NCBI GenBank assembly: GCA_944390045.1
Contig: CALXOO010000008.1
Coordinates: 1 to 64,000, forward strand
From: an uncultured Spirochaetales bacterium
GTDB taxonomy: Bacteria > Spirochaetota > Spirochaetia > Sphaerochaetales > Sphaerochaetaceae
DNA: 64,000 nucleotides
Direction: 5' to 3'
Shown in pieces: positions 25,824 through 33,792 of this stretch. The position numbers and the translations under genes were made by a program. Positions within the stretch are counted from its first letter, which is position 1; each line of letters begins with the position of its first letter. A model generated the notes under the pieces. The model ran no database searches. It worked only from the letters and a program-made list of their open reading frames with translations, and was not told where the DNA came from.

Positions 25824-26762
25824 ATGTTGAATTTCTTCCAGCTGATCATAATCTACGCGGGCATTTATGCCCTCATGGCAATCGGACAGAACTGCATCAC
25901 CGGCAACACGGGAATGCTCTCGCTGTGTCATGCAGGCTTTTTCTGCATCGGCAGCTACGCGACCGCAATCATCTGCAAGACCTTCGGGCTTCCGTTCTGG
26001 TTCTCGCTTCCCGTCGCCGCCCTGGCAAGCGGCATCGTGGGCTTCCTCATCGGTGTGCCGACACTGCGTCTGAAGGGCGACTATCTGTGTATTGCGACAC
26101 TGGGTCTGGGCGAGATCATCCGCAACATAGCGACCAACGTCAATCCGGTCGGAATGATGAGCGTTCCACGTGCCCAGCTCTTCGGTTACCAGTTCTCAAG
26201 CCGCAACAAGTTCACTTTCATCCTGCTCATCTGGTTCTTCGTTCTGATCGCCTACATCCTTTTCCGCCAGCTGGCACATTCCAGACTGGGACGCGCGATG
26301 GTCGCTGTCAGGGAGGACGAGGTGGCAGCCGCATCAAACGGCATCAACGTGACAAAGTACAAGATAGGAGCCTTCACTCTCGGCGCCGCGGTCGGCGGAA
26401 CGGCTGGCTGTTTCGCAACCGCCTACACACTGACAGTGCAGCCCAGCAGCTTCACCTTCATGGTCTCGGTCATGGTGCTGTGCATGGTGGTCCTGGGCGG
26501 AATGGGCAACCTGCTTGGCGTCATTCTGGGCGCCTTCATCATTGAGTTCATCTCATACTTCCCCCAGCTCGTCGGCCTGTCCAGCGTCATTCCGGCACAG
26601 GCCAGCCAGATCATCTACGGTCTGGTCCTGGTCGTGATGATGATCTGCCGTCCCCAGGGAATCCTGGGCCGCGACAAGTACCGCTATGGTGATCCCCGCA
26701 GCACCTTCTCAAAGCTGCGGGATGCCGTCAAGTCCAGAAAGGGCGGGGAGGTGAAGGCATGA
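25824..26762 (+). CDS. livM: Branched-chain amino acid ABC transporter permease LivM
   Basis: This 312-residue permease partners LivH. It has N-terminal NCITGNTGMLSLCHAGFFCIGSY-type sequence and the MVVLGGMGNLLGVILGAF loop of the family, which contacts the ATPases. It begins at the base after the LivH stop and overlaps LivG by 4 nt (ATGA). Confidence 0.93.
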   Translation: MLNFFQLIIIYAGIYALMAIGQNCITGNTGMLSLCHAGFFCIGSYATAIICKTFGLPFWFSLPVAALASGIVGFLIGVPTLRLKGDYLCIATLGLGEIIRNIATNVNPVGMMSVPRAQLFGYQFSSRNKFTFILLIWFFVLIAYILFRQLAHSRLGRAMVAVREDEVAAASNGINVTKYKIGAFTLGAAVGGTAGCFATAYTLTVQPSSFTFMVSVMVLCMVVLGGMGNLLGVILGAFIIEFISYFPQLVGLSSVIPAQASQIIYGLVLVVMMICRPQGILGRDKYRYGDPRSTFSKLRDAVKSRKGGEVKA

Positions 26763-27538
26763 GGATACTCGAGACTCAGCAGGTCAGCAAGATCTTCGGA
26801 GGTGTCGTTGCGGTCAACAAGGTGGACTTCAACGTGGAGCAGGGTCTGGTCAACGGACTGATCGGTCCCAACGGGGCCGGCAAGACGACTCTCTTCAACC
26901 AGATCACAGGCATGGATGTCCCCACGAGCGGCAAGATCATCTTCGACGGACGCGACATTACAGGTCTTCCTGCCTGGAAGATCAGCCGCTACGGAATTGC
27001 ACGTACCTTCCAGAACATAAGGCTCTACTGCGATCTCACCGTTGTCGAGAACGTGATGATGGGCCTTCACTTCAAGGTGGGTGCGGAACCTTTCAGGGGC
27101 CGCTTCGTACAGGCAGTCAAGAGCTACTTCAATGCCAGGAGCGAGAACAGGGAGCTTTACGAGAAGGCCCTTTCCTGGCTCGAGTTCTTCAACCTGGAAG
27201 GGCTTAAGGACGAGTTCGCCCGCAATCTTCCGTACGGGAACCAGAGAGAGCTTGAGATCGCGCGTGCCATGGCAAGCGGACCCAAGATCATCTTCCTGGA
27301 CGAGCCCGCTGCCGGAATGAACCCGGCCGAGACCGAGCATCTGATGGGGATCATTAACCGCATCAGGGAGCACGGTGTCACGGTTGTGCTCATCGAGCAC
27401 GACATGAAGCTCGTCATGAACATCTGCGACAACATAACGGTCCTGAGCTTCGGACAGAAGATAGCCGAGGGCACTCCGGAGCAGATCAGGACGAACCCCG
27501 AGGTCATTGAGGCCTATCTCGGCAAGGAGGATGACTGA
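26759..27538 (+). CDS. livG: Branched-chain amino acid ABC transporter ATPase LivG
   Basis: This 259-residue ABC ATPase has Walker A GPNGAGKTT, the ABC signature in LPYGNQRELEIARAM, and Walker B IIFLDEPAAGMNP. The long helix-rich insert after the Q-loop and the C-terminal EVIEAYLG are LivG features. It overlaps livM (ATGA) and livF (TGATG), so the whole set is translationally coupled. Confidence 0.94.
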   Translation: MRILETQQVSKIFGGVVAVNKVDFNVEQGLVNGLIGPNGAGKTTLFNQITGMDVPTSGKIIFDGRDITGLPAWKISRYGIARTFQNIRLYCDLTVVENVMMGLHFKVGAEPFRGRFVQAVKSYFNARSENRELYEKALSWLEFFNLEGLKDEFARNLPYGNQRELEIARAMASGPKIIFLDEPAAGMNPAETEHLMGIINRIREHGVTVVLIEHDMKLVMNICDNITVLSFGQKIAEGTPEQIRTNPEVIEAYLGKEDD

Positions 27539-28275
27539 TGTCCAGACTGTTGAGCATTGATGGAATCAGTGTGCGCTACGGGGCCATTGAGGCTCTCCAC
27601 CAGGTGTCCATGAGCGTGGAGGAGGGCGATATCGTCGCCCTGATCGGGGCGAACGGAGCCGGAAAGAGCACCCTGCTCAAGGCTATTGTGGGGCAGGTCC
27701 CGCTGTGCGAGGGCTCAATCTCCTTCAGGGATGAGGTCGTCTCAACCAGCGAGAAGCACAGGAAGAGTCTTCCCACACACATGCTGGCACGCATGGGGAT
27801 CGCCCTTGTTCCGGAGGGCCGTCATGTCTTTGCCGACATGACTGTTGAGGAGAACCTGGACATGGGAGCCTTCTTTGTCAGGGATGCGTCTCTTGTGGCG
27901 AGGAAGAAGGAGGAGATGTTTGATTTCTTCCCCATCCTCGGTGCCAGGCGGAAGCAGAAGACACGTTCCCTTTCCGGCGGAGAGCAGCAGATGATGGCAA
28001 TAGCGCGCGCCCTGATGAGCAGCCCGCACATGCTCCTGCTTGACGAGCCGGGACTCGGGCTTGCACCTCTGGTAGTCCAGGACATTTTCCAGAAGATCAA
28101 GCTGATAAACAGCGAGGACAAGGTGACGGTCTTCCTGGTGGAGCAGAACGCCCGCATGGCCCTCAGGTCGAGTGACCGGGGTTACTGCCTGGAGAACGGA
28201 AGGATAGTCCTCTCGGATGCCTCATCGGCACTGCTTGAGAACGACAGGGTCCGTCAGGCCTATCTCGGCGAATAA
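27538..28275 (+). CDS. livF: Branched-chain amino acid ABC transporter ATPase LivF
   Basis: This 245-residue second ATPase of the transporter has Walker A GANGAGKST, signature LSGGEQQMMAIARALM and Walker B MLLLDEPGLGLAP. It pairs with LivG as a heterodimer. It ends with VRQAYLGE, as is usual for LivF. It completes the operon; the next gene starts 55 nt later. Confidence 0.94.
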   Translation: MSRLLSIDGISVRYGAIEALHQVSMSVEEGDIVALIGANGAGKSTLLKAIVGQVPLCEGSISFRDEVVSTSEKHRKSLPTHMLARMGIALVPEGRHVFADMTVEENLDMGAFFVRDASLVARKKEEMFDFFPILGARRKQKTRSLSGGEQQMMAIARALMSSPHMLLLDEPGLGLAPLVVQDIFQKIKLINSEDKVTVFLVEQNARMALRSSDRGYCLENGRIVLSDASSALLENDRVRQAYLGE

Positions 28276-28330
28276 AACTGTGGGAAAACTGCGAATCAGC
28301 TGTTAATATGAACTATAAGGAGTCAGCCTC

Positions 28331-28975
28331 ATGATTATAGAGAGAAGAATGACCAAGAACCCGGTGACCATAGGTCCCGATGCCAATATCGCGGAAGCCA
28401 GCGAGCTGATGAAGAAGGAGAAGGTCCACCGCCTGCCTGTCCTCGACAAGGACAAGAACCTTGTGGGTGTGATCACGGAGAAGGACATCCTCTTCGCCTC
28501 TCCGTCGCCCGCTTCCAGCCTCTCGATCCATGAGATGGCCTACCTTCTGAGCAAGCTCACTGTCAGGAAGCTGATGACGAAGGATCCGGTGACCATCACG
28601 AAGGACACGACAGTGGAGGAGGCGGCCAGGCTGATGGTTGACCAGGATCTCTCCTGTCTGCCTGTCGTGGAAGACGGCAAGCTGGTGGGAATCGTCTCAA
28701 AGAGCGATATGTTCAAGATTCTCCTGGAGCTCTTCGGTGCCCGTCACTTCGGTGTCCGTCTCTCCTTCCTTGTCGATGACAAGCCGGGAACAATCGCCAG
28801 GATAAGCCAGGCCGTGGCACAGGCCGGATGGGACATCATTTCCTTTGGAACTTTCATGGGCACTGACCCCAGCAATGCGATCTGCACGATCAAGGTCGAG
28901 GGCTGTGGCCAGAACGAGCTAGTACAGCTCATGCGCCCCATGGTCAGGGAAATCCTGGATGTCAGGGAAGCCTGA
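28331..28975 (+). CDS. CBS-pair protein with C-terminal ACT-like domain
   Basis: This 214-residue cytoplasmic protein has two CBS domains (about 1-60 and 75-130; RRMTKNPVTI and KLMTKDPVTI mark their starts) and a C-terminal ACT-like segment (RLSFLVDDKPGTIARISQAVAQAG, about 140-214). CBS pairs bind adenine nucleotides; ACT domains commonly bind amino acids. AcuB-type proteins have this layout. AAGGAG precedes the ATG. It directly follows livF, so it may sense energy state and amino acid level together, perhaps for the liv transporter; that link is inference. Confidence 0.85.
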   Translation: MIIERRMTKNPVTIGPDANIAEASELMKKEKVHRLPVLDKDKNLVGVITEKDILFASPSPASSLSIHEMAYLLSKLTVRKLMTKDPVTITKDTTVEEAARLMVDQDLSCLPVVEDGKLVGIVSKSDMFKILLELFGARHFGVRLSFLVDDKPGTIARISQAVAQAGWDIISFGTFMGTDPSNAICTIKVEGCGQNELVQLMRPMVREILDVREA

Positions 28976-28977
28976 GC

Positions 28978-30405
28978 GTGGCAAGGAACAGACGCGGACA
29001 GAAGAGGGCCCAGGAGTCCTCAGACAGCAGCAGGAAGCCGGGGGATGGACAGCCGTCATCCCCCTTTGCCTCTATTGTCCTGAAGGAGAAGAAGGAGCCG
29101 GAGAAGAAGAGTGAGCCTGCTGTCCGTCCGAAGAAGCCGGGTCAGATCGTCCAGGGCTATAATCCCTCTGACTCTTTTGCGGACATTCTCTATAACTGGG
29201 AGCATACCGGAAACCCGTATGCGATGCCCCATGAAAAAAAGCGCGGCGGAAATGGAGCGGAGGAAAAGAGCCGGAAGAGCTTCGGCGACATCCTCGCCGC
29301 CTGGGAGGGCAGGAGCGGGAAGAAGGAGGAGAAGGGCGCGTACAGGCGCGTCAGTCCTTCTTACAGTCCAAGTAAGGACTTCGGTTCCATCCTTGCGGCA
29401 TTTGAGGGGGATGACGGGAAGCCGGCTTCTTCCGGCAGAGTGCGCCCGTCAGGAAAGAGTGAGGGCGTGAGTGCACATCCCACTGAGGCGGCCTCTGCTG
29501 AACCTGATGAGACAGGGAAGGAAGCTGACAAGCCGACAGTCAGCCTCTTCAAAAAGATGGAGGATGACGACGAGATCCCGTCAGCAGTCTCCTGGTCTGT
29601 CTTCAGGGGAGCACGGGAGATTGAGCGCCCTGAGCCTTTGCAGGAGGAAGAGAAGAAGGCTGTGAGCAAGACTCCGGACAGGCCCCGCGGCGCCGGCTAT
29701 CAAGCCTCTGTCAGCTTCGGTGAGATCCTCAGGCGCTATGATGAGAGCCGCACTCCGGTGAGGCAGCAGAAGAAGATCGCGGAGCCGGAGGCAGGTGTGC
29801 CGGAGGGCGCCACTGTCGATCTTTTCAGGAAGATGGAGGATGATGACGTCATCCCGGACAATGTCAGCTGGTCCGTCTTCAAGGGGCCGCAGGAGATTGC
29901 CAGACCCGCACCTGCGCGTCAGGAAGAGAGAGAAGAGCGGCCACAGGCGGAAGAAGGGCACAGACATGTTCCCGTGAGGAAGAGTCCTTCTTTCATCAGG
30001 GAGGCCTCAAAGCCGGTAAGGAGTTTTGATGAGATCCTGAAGGAGAAGGGGGACCTTCTCTCCGTCCGGCGTGAGCGGACGATCAGCGAGCTGAGGCTGA
30101 TGCTGCCGCAGAGCACGCTCGATCTGCATGGAATGAGTGCTGATGAGGCGCACAGTGCGCTGGTCTCATTCATCAGGGACGCACAGGAGGCAGGTCTCGA
30201 GAAGATCGCGGTCATCCACGGCAAGGGACTGCACAGCGAGGACGGACTCGGTGTGCTGCGGAATGTCATGACAGGCGTGCTGGAAGAGCTGGGCTGTGCC
30301 CGCGAGTACAGTCATGCCAAGGCCTCACACGGCGGAAGCGGTGTGACCTGGATCATACTGAAAAAGACTAATGAGGGGACGGGAGAAGGAAAACAGGGAG
30401 GATGA
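28978..30405 (+). CDS. Smr-domain protein with repeated SF-x-x-IL linear motifs
   Basis: This 475-residue protein starts with GTG two bases after the CBS-ACT stop. The C-terminal ~85 residues are an Smr domain with TLDLHGMSADEA and IHGKGLHS; Smr domains nick or bind DNA/RNA. The first ~350 residues are low-complexity, charged and probably disordered. They carry five short repeats of type [SD]F-x-x-IL-x-x-[WFY] (SFADILYNW, SFGDILAAW, DFGSILAAF, SFGEILRRY, SFDEILKEK) and two ~35-residue copies starting LF[KR]KMEDDD. Such motifs look like docking sites for a partner. No known family explains this N-terminal part. Confidence 0.82.
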   Translation: MARNRRGQKRAQESSDSSRKPGDGQPSSPFASIVLKEKKEPEKKSEPAVRPKKPGQIVQGYNPSDSFADILYNWEHTGNPYAMPHEKKRGGNGAEEKSRKSFGDILAAWEGRSGKKEEKGAYRRVSPSYSPSKDFGSILAAFEGDDGKPASSGRVRPSGKSEGVSAHPTEAASAEPDETGKEADKPTVSLFKKMEDDDEIPSAVSWSVFRGAREIERPEPLQEEEKKAVSKTPDRPRGAGYQASVSFGEILRRYDESRTPVRQQKKIAEPEAGVPEGATVDLFRKMEDDDVIPDNVSWSVFKGPQEIARPAPARQEEREERPQAEEGHRHVPVRKSPSFIREASKPVRSFDEILKEKGDLLSVRRERTISELRLMLPQSTLDLHGMSADEAHSALVSFIRDAQEAGLEKIAVIHGKGLHSEDGLGVLRNVMTGVLEELGCAREYSHAKASHGGSGVTWIILKKTNEGTGEGKQGG

Positions 30406-30624
30406 TCATCTCTCCCTGTATACTATTCTCCCCTTTGTCAGATCGTAGGGTGAAAGCTCGACTTTGACGATGTCGCCCGGGACGATCCTGATGTAGTGCT
30501 TGCGCATCTTGCCAGACAGATGGGCGAGGATCACAAGCTTGTTCTGAAGTTCGACTCTGAATCTTGTGTTGGGAAGGGCCTCCTTGACGACTCCCTCCAC
30601 TTCAATTGCTTCTTCTTTGGCCAC
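30406..30624 (-). CDS. infA: Translation initiation factor IF-1
   Basis: This 72-residue S1/OB-fold protein ([19 protein letters not shown] at the start, [17 protein letters not shown] in the middle) is standard IF-1, which occupies the ribosomal A site during initiation. I chose the GTG at 30624 because GGAGG precedes it and it yields the exact family length; the open frame extends ten codons further back without a site. It converges end-to-end with the Smr gene. Confidence 0.95.
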   Translation of the reverse strand: MAKEEAIEVEGVVKEALPNTRFRVELQNKLVILAHLSGKMRKHYIRIVPGDIVKVELSPYDLTKGRIVYRER

Positions 30625-30664
30625 ATTTCCTCCGATTAAGTGCTTTTGCCTCAAGGCTTCACGA

Positions 30665-30693
30665 ATTATATTTCATAGGTGGACACGCGTCAA
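30665..30693 (-). promoter_or_regulatory. infA promoter
   Basis: Minus-strand TTGACG (30693-30688) and a perfect TATAAT (30670-30665) are 17 bp apart, about 40 nt before the infA GTG. It is one of the strongest promoter matches in the window, as expected for a housekeeping gene. Confidence 0.75.
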
Positions 30694-30775
30694 CATCGCC
30701 CCGTACGGCCGGAAAGGGCTTATAGAAATGTTACGAAAAGCCCTCCGGCTTGCCGATGGGATGAAAGCGGCAGCC

Positions 30776-31354
30776 TCAGAATGAGATAGTTGCATGCTTG
30801 CCATCAATCCAGAGCACTGCCTCCTGTGTGGAGAATCTGATAAGGCAGTAGTTCCCATCGCATGGCCCGTCAGGGTAGTAGTGGAAGAAGAAATCCTTCC
30901 AGAATCGTCTGAGCGTGTCATTATCAGTAATGACTTCAGCTTTCCCGGTGAGACTTGCACTGTCAGCTTCCCTGACGAAAGCGACTCCGGCTTTCTGATT
31001 TCTCTGCAGATGCCTTGCCTTCGCCGAGTTGCGGTATGTTGTCATCCATATCTGTCTAATCCCATCATGTGCTATGACATCCATTGCGACAGGACGGGGA
31101 AATCCATGTTCGTCGACAGTCGAAAGTGTTACATAGCCGCATCTGTCAAGGATCCAGGATGCCTTGTCCTCATCCTTCATCCACCGCTTGAGGTCTGAAC
31201 GCAGTTGCGTGGCATTCTGATTGCAGGTGAATACACCGTTCTCATAGCAGTGTATGCAGTAGTCCTCGTTCCTGTGCCCGTCGCCATGAGTTCCGAACTG
31301 TTCTGGGGAATTGATGTTCATTCCGCAGCTCTGGCAGAAATGCTTTTCTTCCAT
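30776..31354 (-). CDS. Zinc-ribbon plus PPOX-family flavin-binding protein
   Basis: This 192-residue protein has a Cys4 zinc-ribbon-like N-terminus (CQSCG near residue 7 and CIHCYENGVF near residue 34), then a pyridoxamine-phosphate-oxidase-like split barrel (LSTVDEHGFPRPVAMDV, MTTYRNSAKARHLQRNQKAGVAF). Such proteins bind FMN or related cofactors and act as small reductases or general-stress proteins. The open frame extends to 31597, but the ATG at 31354 opens the zinc ribbon and matches the family. No ribosome-binding site is visible. Confidence 0.8.
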   Translation of the reverse strand: MEEKHFCQSCGMNINSPEQFGTHGDGHRNEDYCIHCYENGVFTCNQNATQLRSDLKRWMKDEDKASWILDRCGYVTLSTVDEHGFPRPVAMDVIAHDGIRQIWMTTYRNSAKARHLQRNQKAGVAFVREADSASLTGKAEVITDNDTLRRFWKDFFFHYYPDGPCDGNYCLIRFSTQEAVLWIDGKHATISF

Positions 31355-31609
31355 GCTGGAATGATGGCACTGGAAGATGTGGAAGGCAAGGGAAAAGCTC
31401 CGGGCTGCAGAAAACAAGTGAGATGCTGAGAATGTGGGACAAACTTGTCCTGTATCTTCTGTCAGAATGTACTTACAGACAGAAAGTGCAGATGCAAAGA
31501 AGCTGGTCAATGCATGTACCCGTGATCGGGGCTGACATGGCCGTGGATGGTGTGCGGACAAGATACAGGCCTGTTGATCAGAATCCCGCAGGCTCACCTG
31601 TGGGAGCAG

Positions 31610-31918
31610 TCAGTTGCCGTTTTCATTCAGCCCGGTCTTGAGCAGGTATTCCGTGATTGCCTGGAGCTGGTAGAGCGCGTTCTGTGTGCCCACTTCCTCA
31701 TCATGAGGACTCATGAGCGCTTGAGGAGTGACGTTTATCGCCCGGCAGATCTTCTCGAAATTGCGCATCGTGAGGTTCTCGGCTCCACGCTCAATCTCGG
31801 CGACAGTGCCCGCGCTCAGCTTCACGAGCTGTGCGAACTGCCTCTGGCTGAGATTGTTCAGCCGCCTGAAGCGCCTGATGTTGTGTGCCAAGAGCTCCAA
31901 TGTGTCGAACCTGTCCAT
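31610..31918 (-). CDS. XRE-family transcriptional regulator
   Basis: This ~102-residue single-domain regulator has a helix-turn-helix (LSQRQFAQLVKLSAGTVAEIERG, about 24-46) followed by LTMRNFEKICRAINVTPQ. The ATG at 31918 has AGGAC upstream; a TTG nine codons earlier is possible. The target is unknown. It is divergent from glyA, so control of glyA or of itself is possible. Confidence 0.88.
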   Translation of the reverse strand: MDRFDTLELLAHNIRRFRRLNNLSQRQFAQLVKLSAGTVAEIERGAENLTMRNFEKICRAINVTPQALMSPHDEEVGTQNALYQLQAITEYLLKTGLNENGN

Positions 31919-31972
31919 ATGTCCTGAGCGCGTCTCCCGGATCAAAGAAATTGCTTTTTAAGCCTAAAGGAT

Positions 31973-32001
31973 TATCCAGATAATGTATATAAAACTATAC
32001 T
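31973..32001 (+). promoter_or_regulatory. Possible glyA promoter
   Basis: TATACT (31996-32001) is a good -10 match, with a weak -35 (TATCCA, 31973-31978) 17 bp upstream. This would leave a leader of about 100 nt before glyA, containing a small GCTC/GAGC hairpin at about 32012-32030. I could not match the leader to a known riboswitch. Confidence 0.35.
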
Positions 32002-32107
32002 ATGTCATTTGCTCGCTGATGGTGAGCAGAACAGGCATTCTCCGACGCTTGAAACTGCCGCTCGTTCGGTGCGATACTTTGCCCATATTTCTTCCAGGGG
32101 GATCGCC

Positions 32108-33625
32108 ATGGATGCATTGAGGCGCTATCTTGAAAAGGCCGGAAGCGCGATGACGCTTGAGACTGTGAACTGGGTTTCATCCCTTTCTCTCGTTGCTGAG
32201 GTCAGCCCGCAGATCGCGGCCTCCATCGTGAAGGAGCTTGAGGACCAGCGCTGCAACTACCTGAAACTGATTGCAAGCGAGAACTTCTCCTCACTCTCTG
32301 TCCAGGCGGCCATGGCGAACCTGCTGACGGACAAGTACGCCGAGGGCTACCCATACCACCGTTTCTATGCCGGATGTGACAATGTTGACGCAGTGGAGTC
32401 TCTGGCGGTGGAGAAGGCGAAGGAGCTTTTCGGCGCCGAGCATGCCTATGTCCAGCCTCACAGCGGAGCAGACGCAAACCTGTGTGCATACTGGGCCATC
32501 CTGAACACACGTGTCCAGATGCCTTCGCTTCAGGAGATGGGCGTGTCGAATGTCAGCGACATGAGCCGCGAGGACTGGAACCGGATCCGCAGTGCCTGTC
32601 ACAATCAGCGCCTGCTCGGTCTGGACTACTATTCCGGCGGTCATCTGACACATGGCTACAGGCAGAACATCTCCGCACAGCTCTTTGACGCCTACTCATA
32701 CACAGTTGATGAGAAGACGATGCTGCTTGACTACGACGACATCGAGCGGAAAGTCAGGCAGATCAGGCCGTTGATTCTTCTGGCGGGCTACTCAGCTTAT
32801 CCCCGGAAGATCGATTTCAGACGCCTGTCGCAGATCGCACATGACAACGGAGCGGTCTTCATGGTTGACATGGCGCACTTCGCGGGCCTTGTGGCCGGAG
32901 GCGTCTTCACCGGAGAGTACAATCCGGTCCCATGGGCTGATGTCGTCACAAGCACGACTCACAAGACCCTGCGCGGACCGCGCGGCGGCCTCATTCTCTG
33001 CAAGGAGGAATTCAGGGAATCAGTCGACAAGGGCTGTCCTCTGGTCATCGGCGGGCCTCTTGGGCATGTCATCGCGGCCAAGGCCCTCTGCTTCATCGAG
33101 GCCCTGCGTCCGGAGTACAGGGAATACGCCCACAGGATCGTCGCAAATGCCCAAGATCTGGCTCTGGCGCTGAAGGAGGAGGGCTGCAGGATCCTCACCG
33201 GAGGAACGGACAACCACCTGATGCTGCTTGACGTCTCCCCGTTCGGGCTGAACGGGCGGCAGGCAGAGAGCCTGATGAGGGAGTGCGGCATCACGCTCAA
33301 CCGCAATGCGCTGCCATTTGACAAGAACGGTCCCTGGTACACCAGCGGACTGCGCCTCGGCACTCCAGCCCTCACGACGCTGGGAATGGGGGAGGCAGAG
33401 ATGAAGGAGATCGCCTCGATCATCGCCCTCGTGCTCAAATCCGCACAGCCGGTCAGGCTCACAAAGGGACCAAAGGCAGGACAGCTGAGCCGCAACAGGG
33501 CAAAGGTGTCACAGCAGGTGCTGGAGGAGGCCAGAGGCCGCGTCAGCGCCCTGCTCGCTGCCTTCCCGCTCTATCCCGAGCTTGACCTTGACTTCCTCAG
33601 GCAGGAATTCGCACTCAGTGAATGA
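32108..33625 (+). CDS. glyA: Serine hydroxymethyltransferase (long form)
   Basis: This 505-residue PLP enzyme converts serine and tetrahydrofolate to glycine and methylene-THF. YLKLIASENFSS, the HSGADANLCAYWAIL region and STTHKTLRGPRGG, with the PLP lysine, are all present. At 505 residues it is longer than the ~417-residue E. coli enzyme. The long form, with an insert around residues 155-200, is typical of spirochaetes and chlamydiae and supports the organism call. The ATG at 32108 follows AGGGGG; a frame open to 32009 is not used. Confidence 0.95.
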   Translation: MDALRRYLEKAGSAMTLETVNWVSSLSLVAEVSPQIAASIVKELEDQRCNYLKLIASENFSSLSVQAAMANLLTDKYAEGYPYHRFYAGCDNVDAVESLAVEKAKELFGAEHAYVQPHSGADANLCAYWAILNTRVQMPSLQEMGVSNVSDMSREDWNRIRSACHNQRLLGLDYYSGGHLTHGYRQNISAQLFDAYSYTVDEKTMLLDYDDIERKVRQIRPLILLAGYSAYPRKIDFRRLSQIAHDNGAVFMVDMAHFAGLVAGGVFTGEYNPVPWADVVTSTTHKTLRGPRGGLILCKEEFRESVDKGCPLVIGGPLGHVIAAKALCFIEALRPEYREYAHRIVANAQDLALALKEEGCRILTGGTDNHLMLLDVSPFGLNGRQAESLMRECGITLNRNALPFDKNGPWYTSGLRLGTPALTTLGMGEAEMKEIASIIALVLKSAQPVRLTKGPKAGQLSRNRAKVSQQVLEEARGRVSALLAAFPLYPELDLDFLRQEFALSE

Positions 33626-33708
33626 CCCTGCGGCATGAGACCATTGTCTGCGCTTTTGTTCGTCAAACGGCCCTCAGACTTGTAAAACAGTCAAAAAGGG
33701 CCAGCAAT

Positions 33709-33759
33709 GTTGCAATTTGTTGCAATTAATGTTGACTTCCCGCGATAGTGGTTTACAAT
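33709..33759 (+). promoter_or_regulatory. ygfK promoter with upstream direct repeats
   Basis: TTGACT (33732-33737) and TACAAT (33754-33759) are 16 bp apart. Immediately upstream, GTTGCAATT occurs twice exactly 10 bp apart (33709-33717 and 33719-33727), one helical turn, each containing the palindrome TTGCAA. This looks like an activator site for the hydroxylase operon. Confidence 0.6.
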
Positions 33760-33792
33760 TCTCCTTAGACAGCCTCAGCAAGGAGAGTACAC

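Noticed and set aside
29161-30020. Repeats in the Smr gene considered as CRISPR or transposon repeats
   Set aside because: The repeats are in frame, degenerate at the DNA level and unevenly spaced, so they are protein-level motifs.
32002-32107. Possible riboswitch before glyA
   Set aside because: The leader can form small hairpins, but I could not match it to glycine, THF, SAM or ZTP riboswitch cores.
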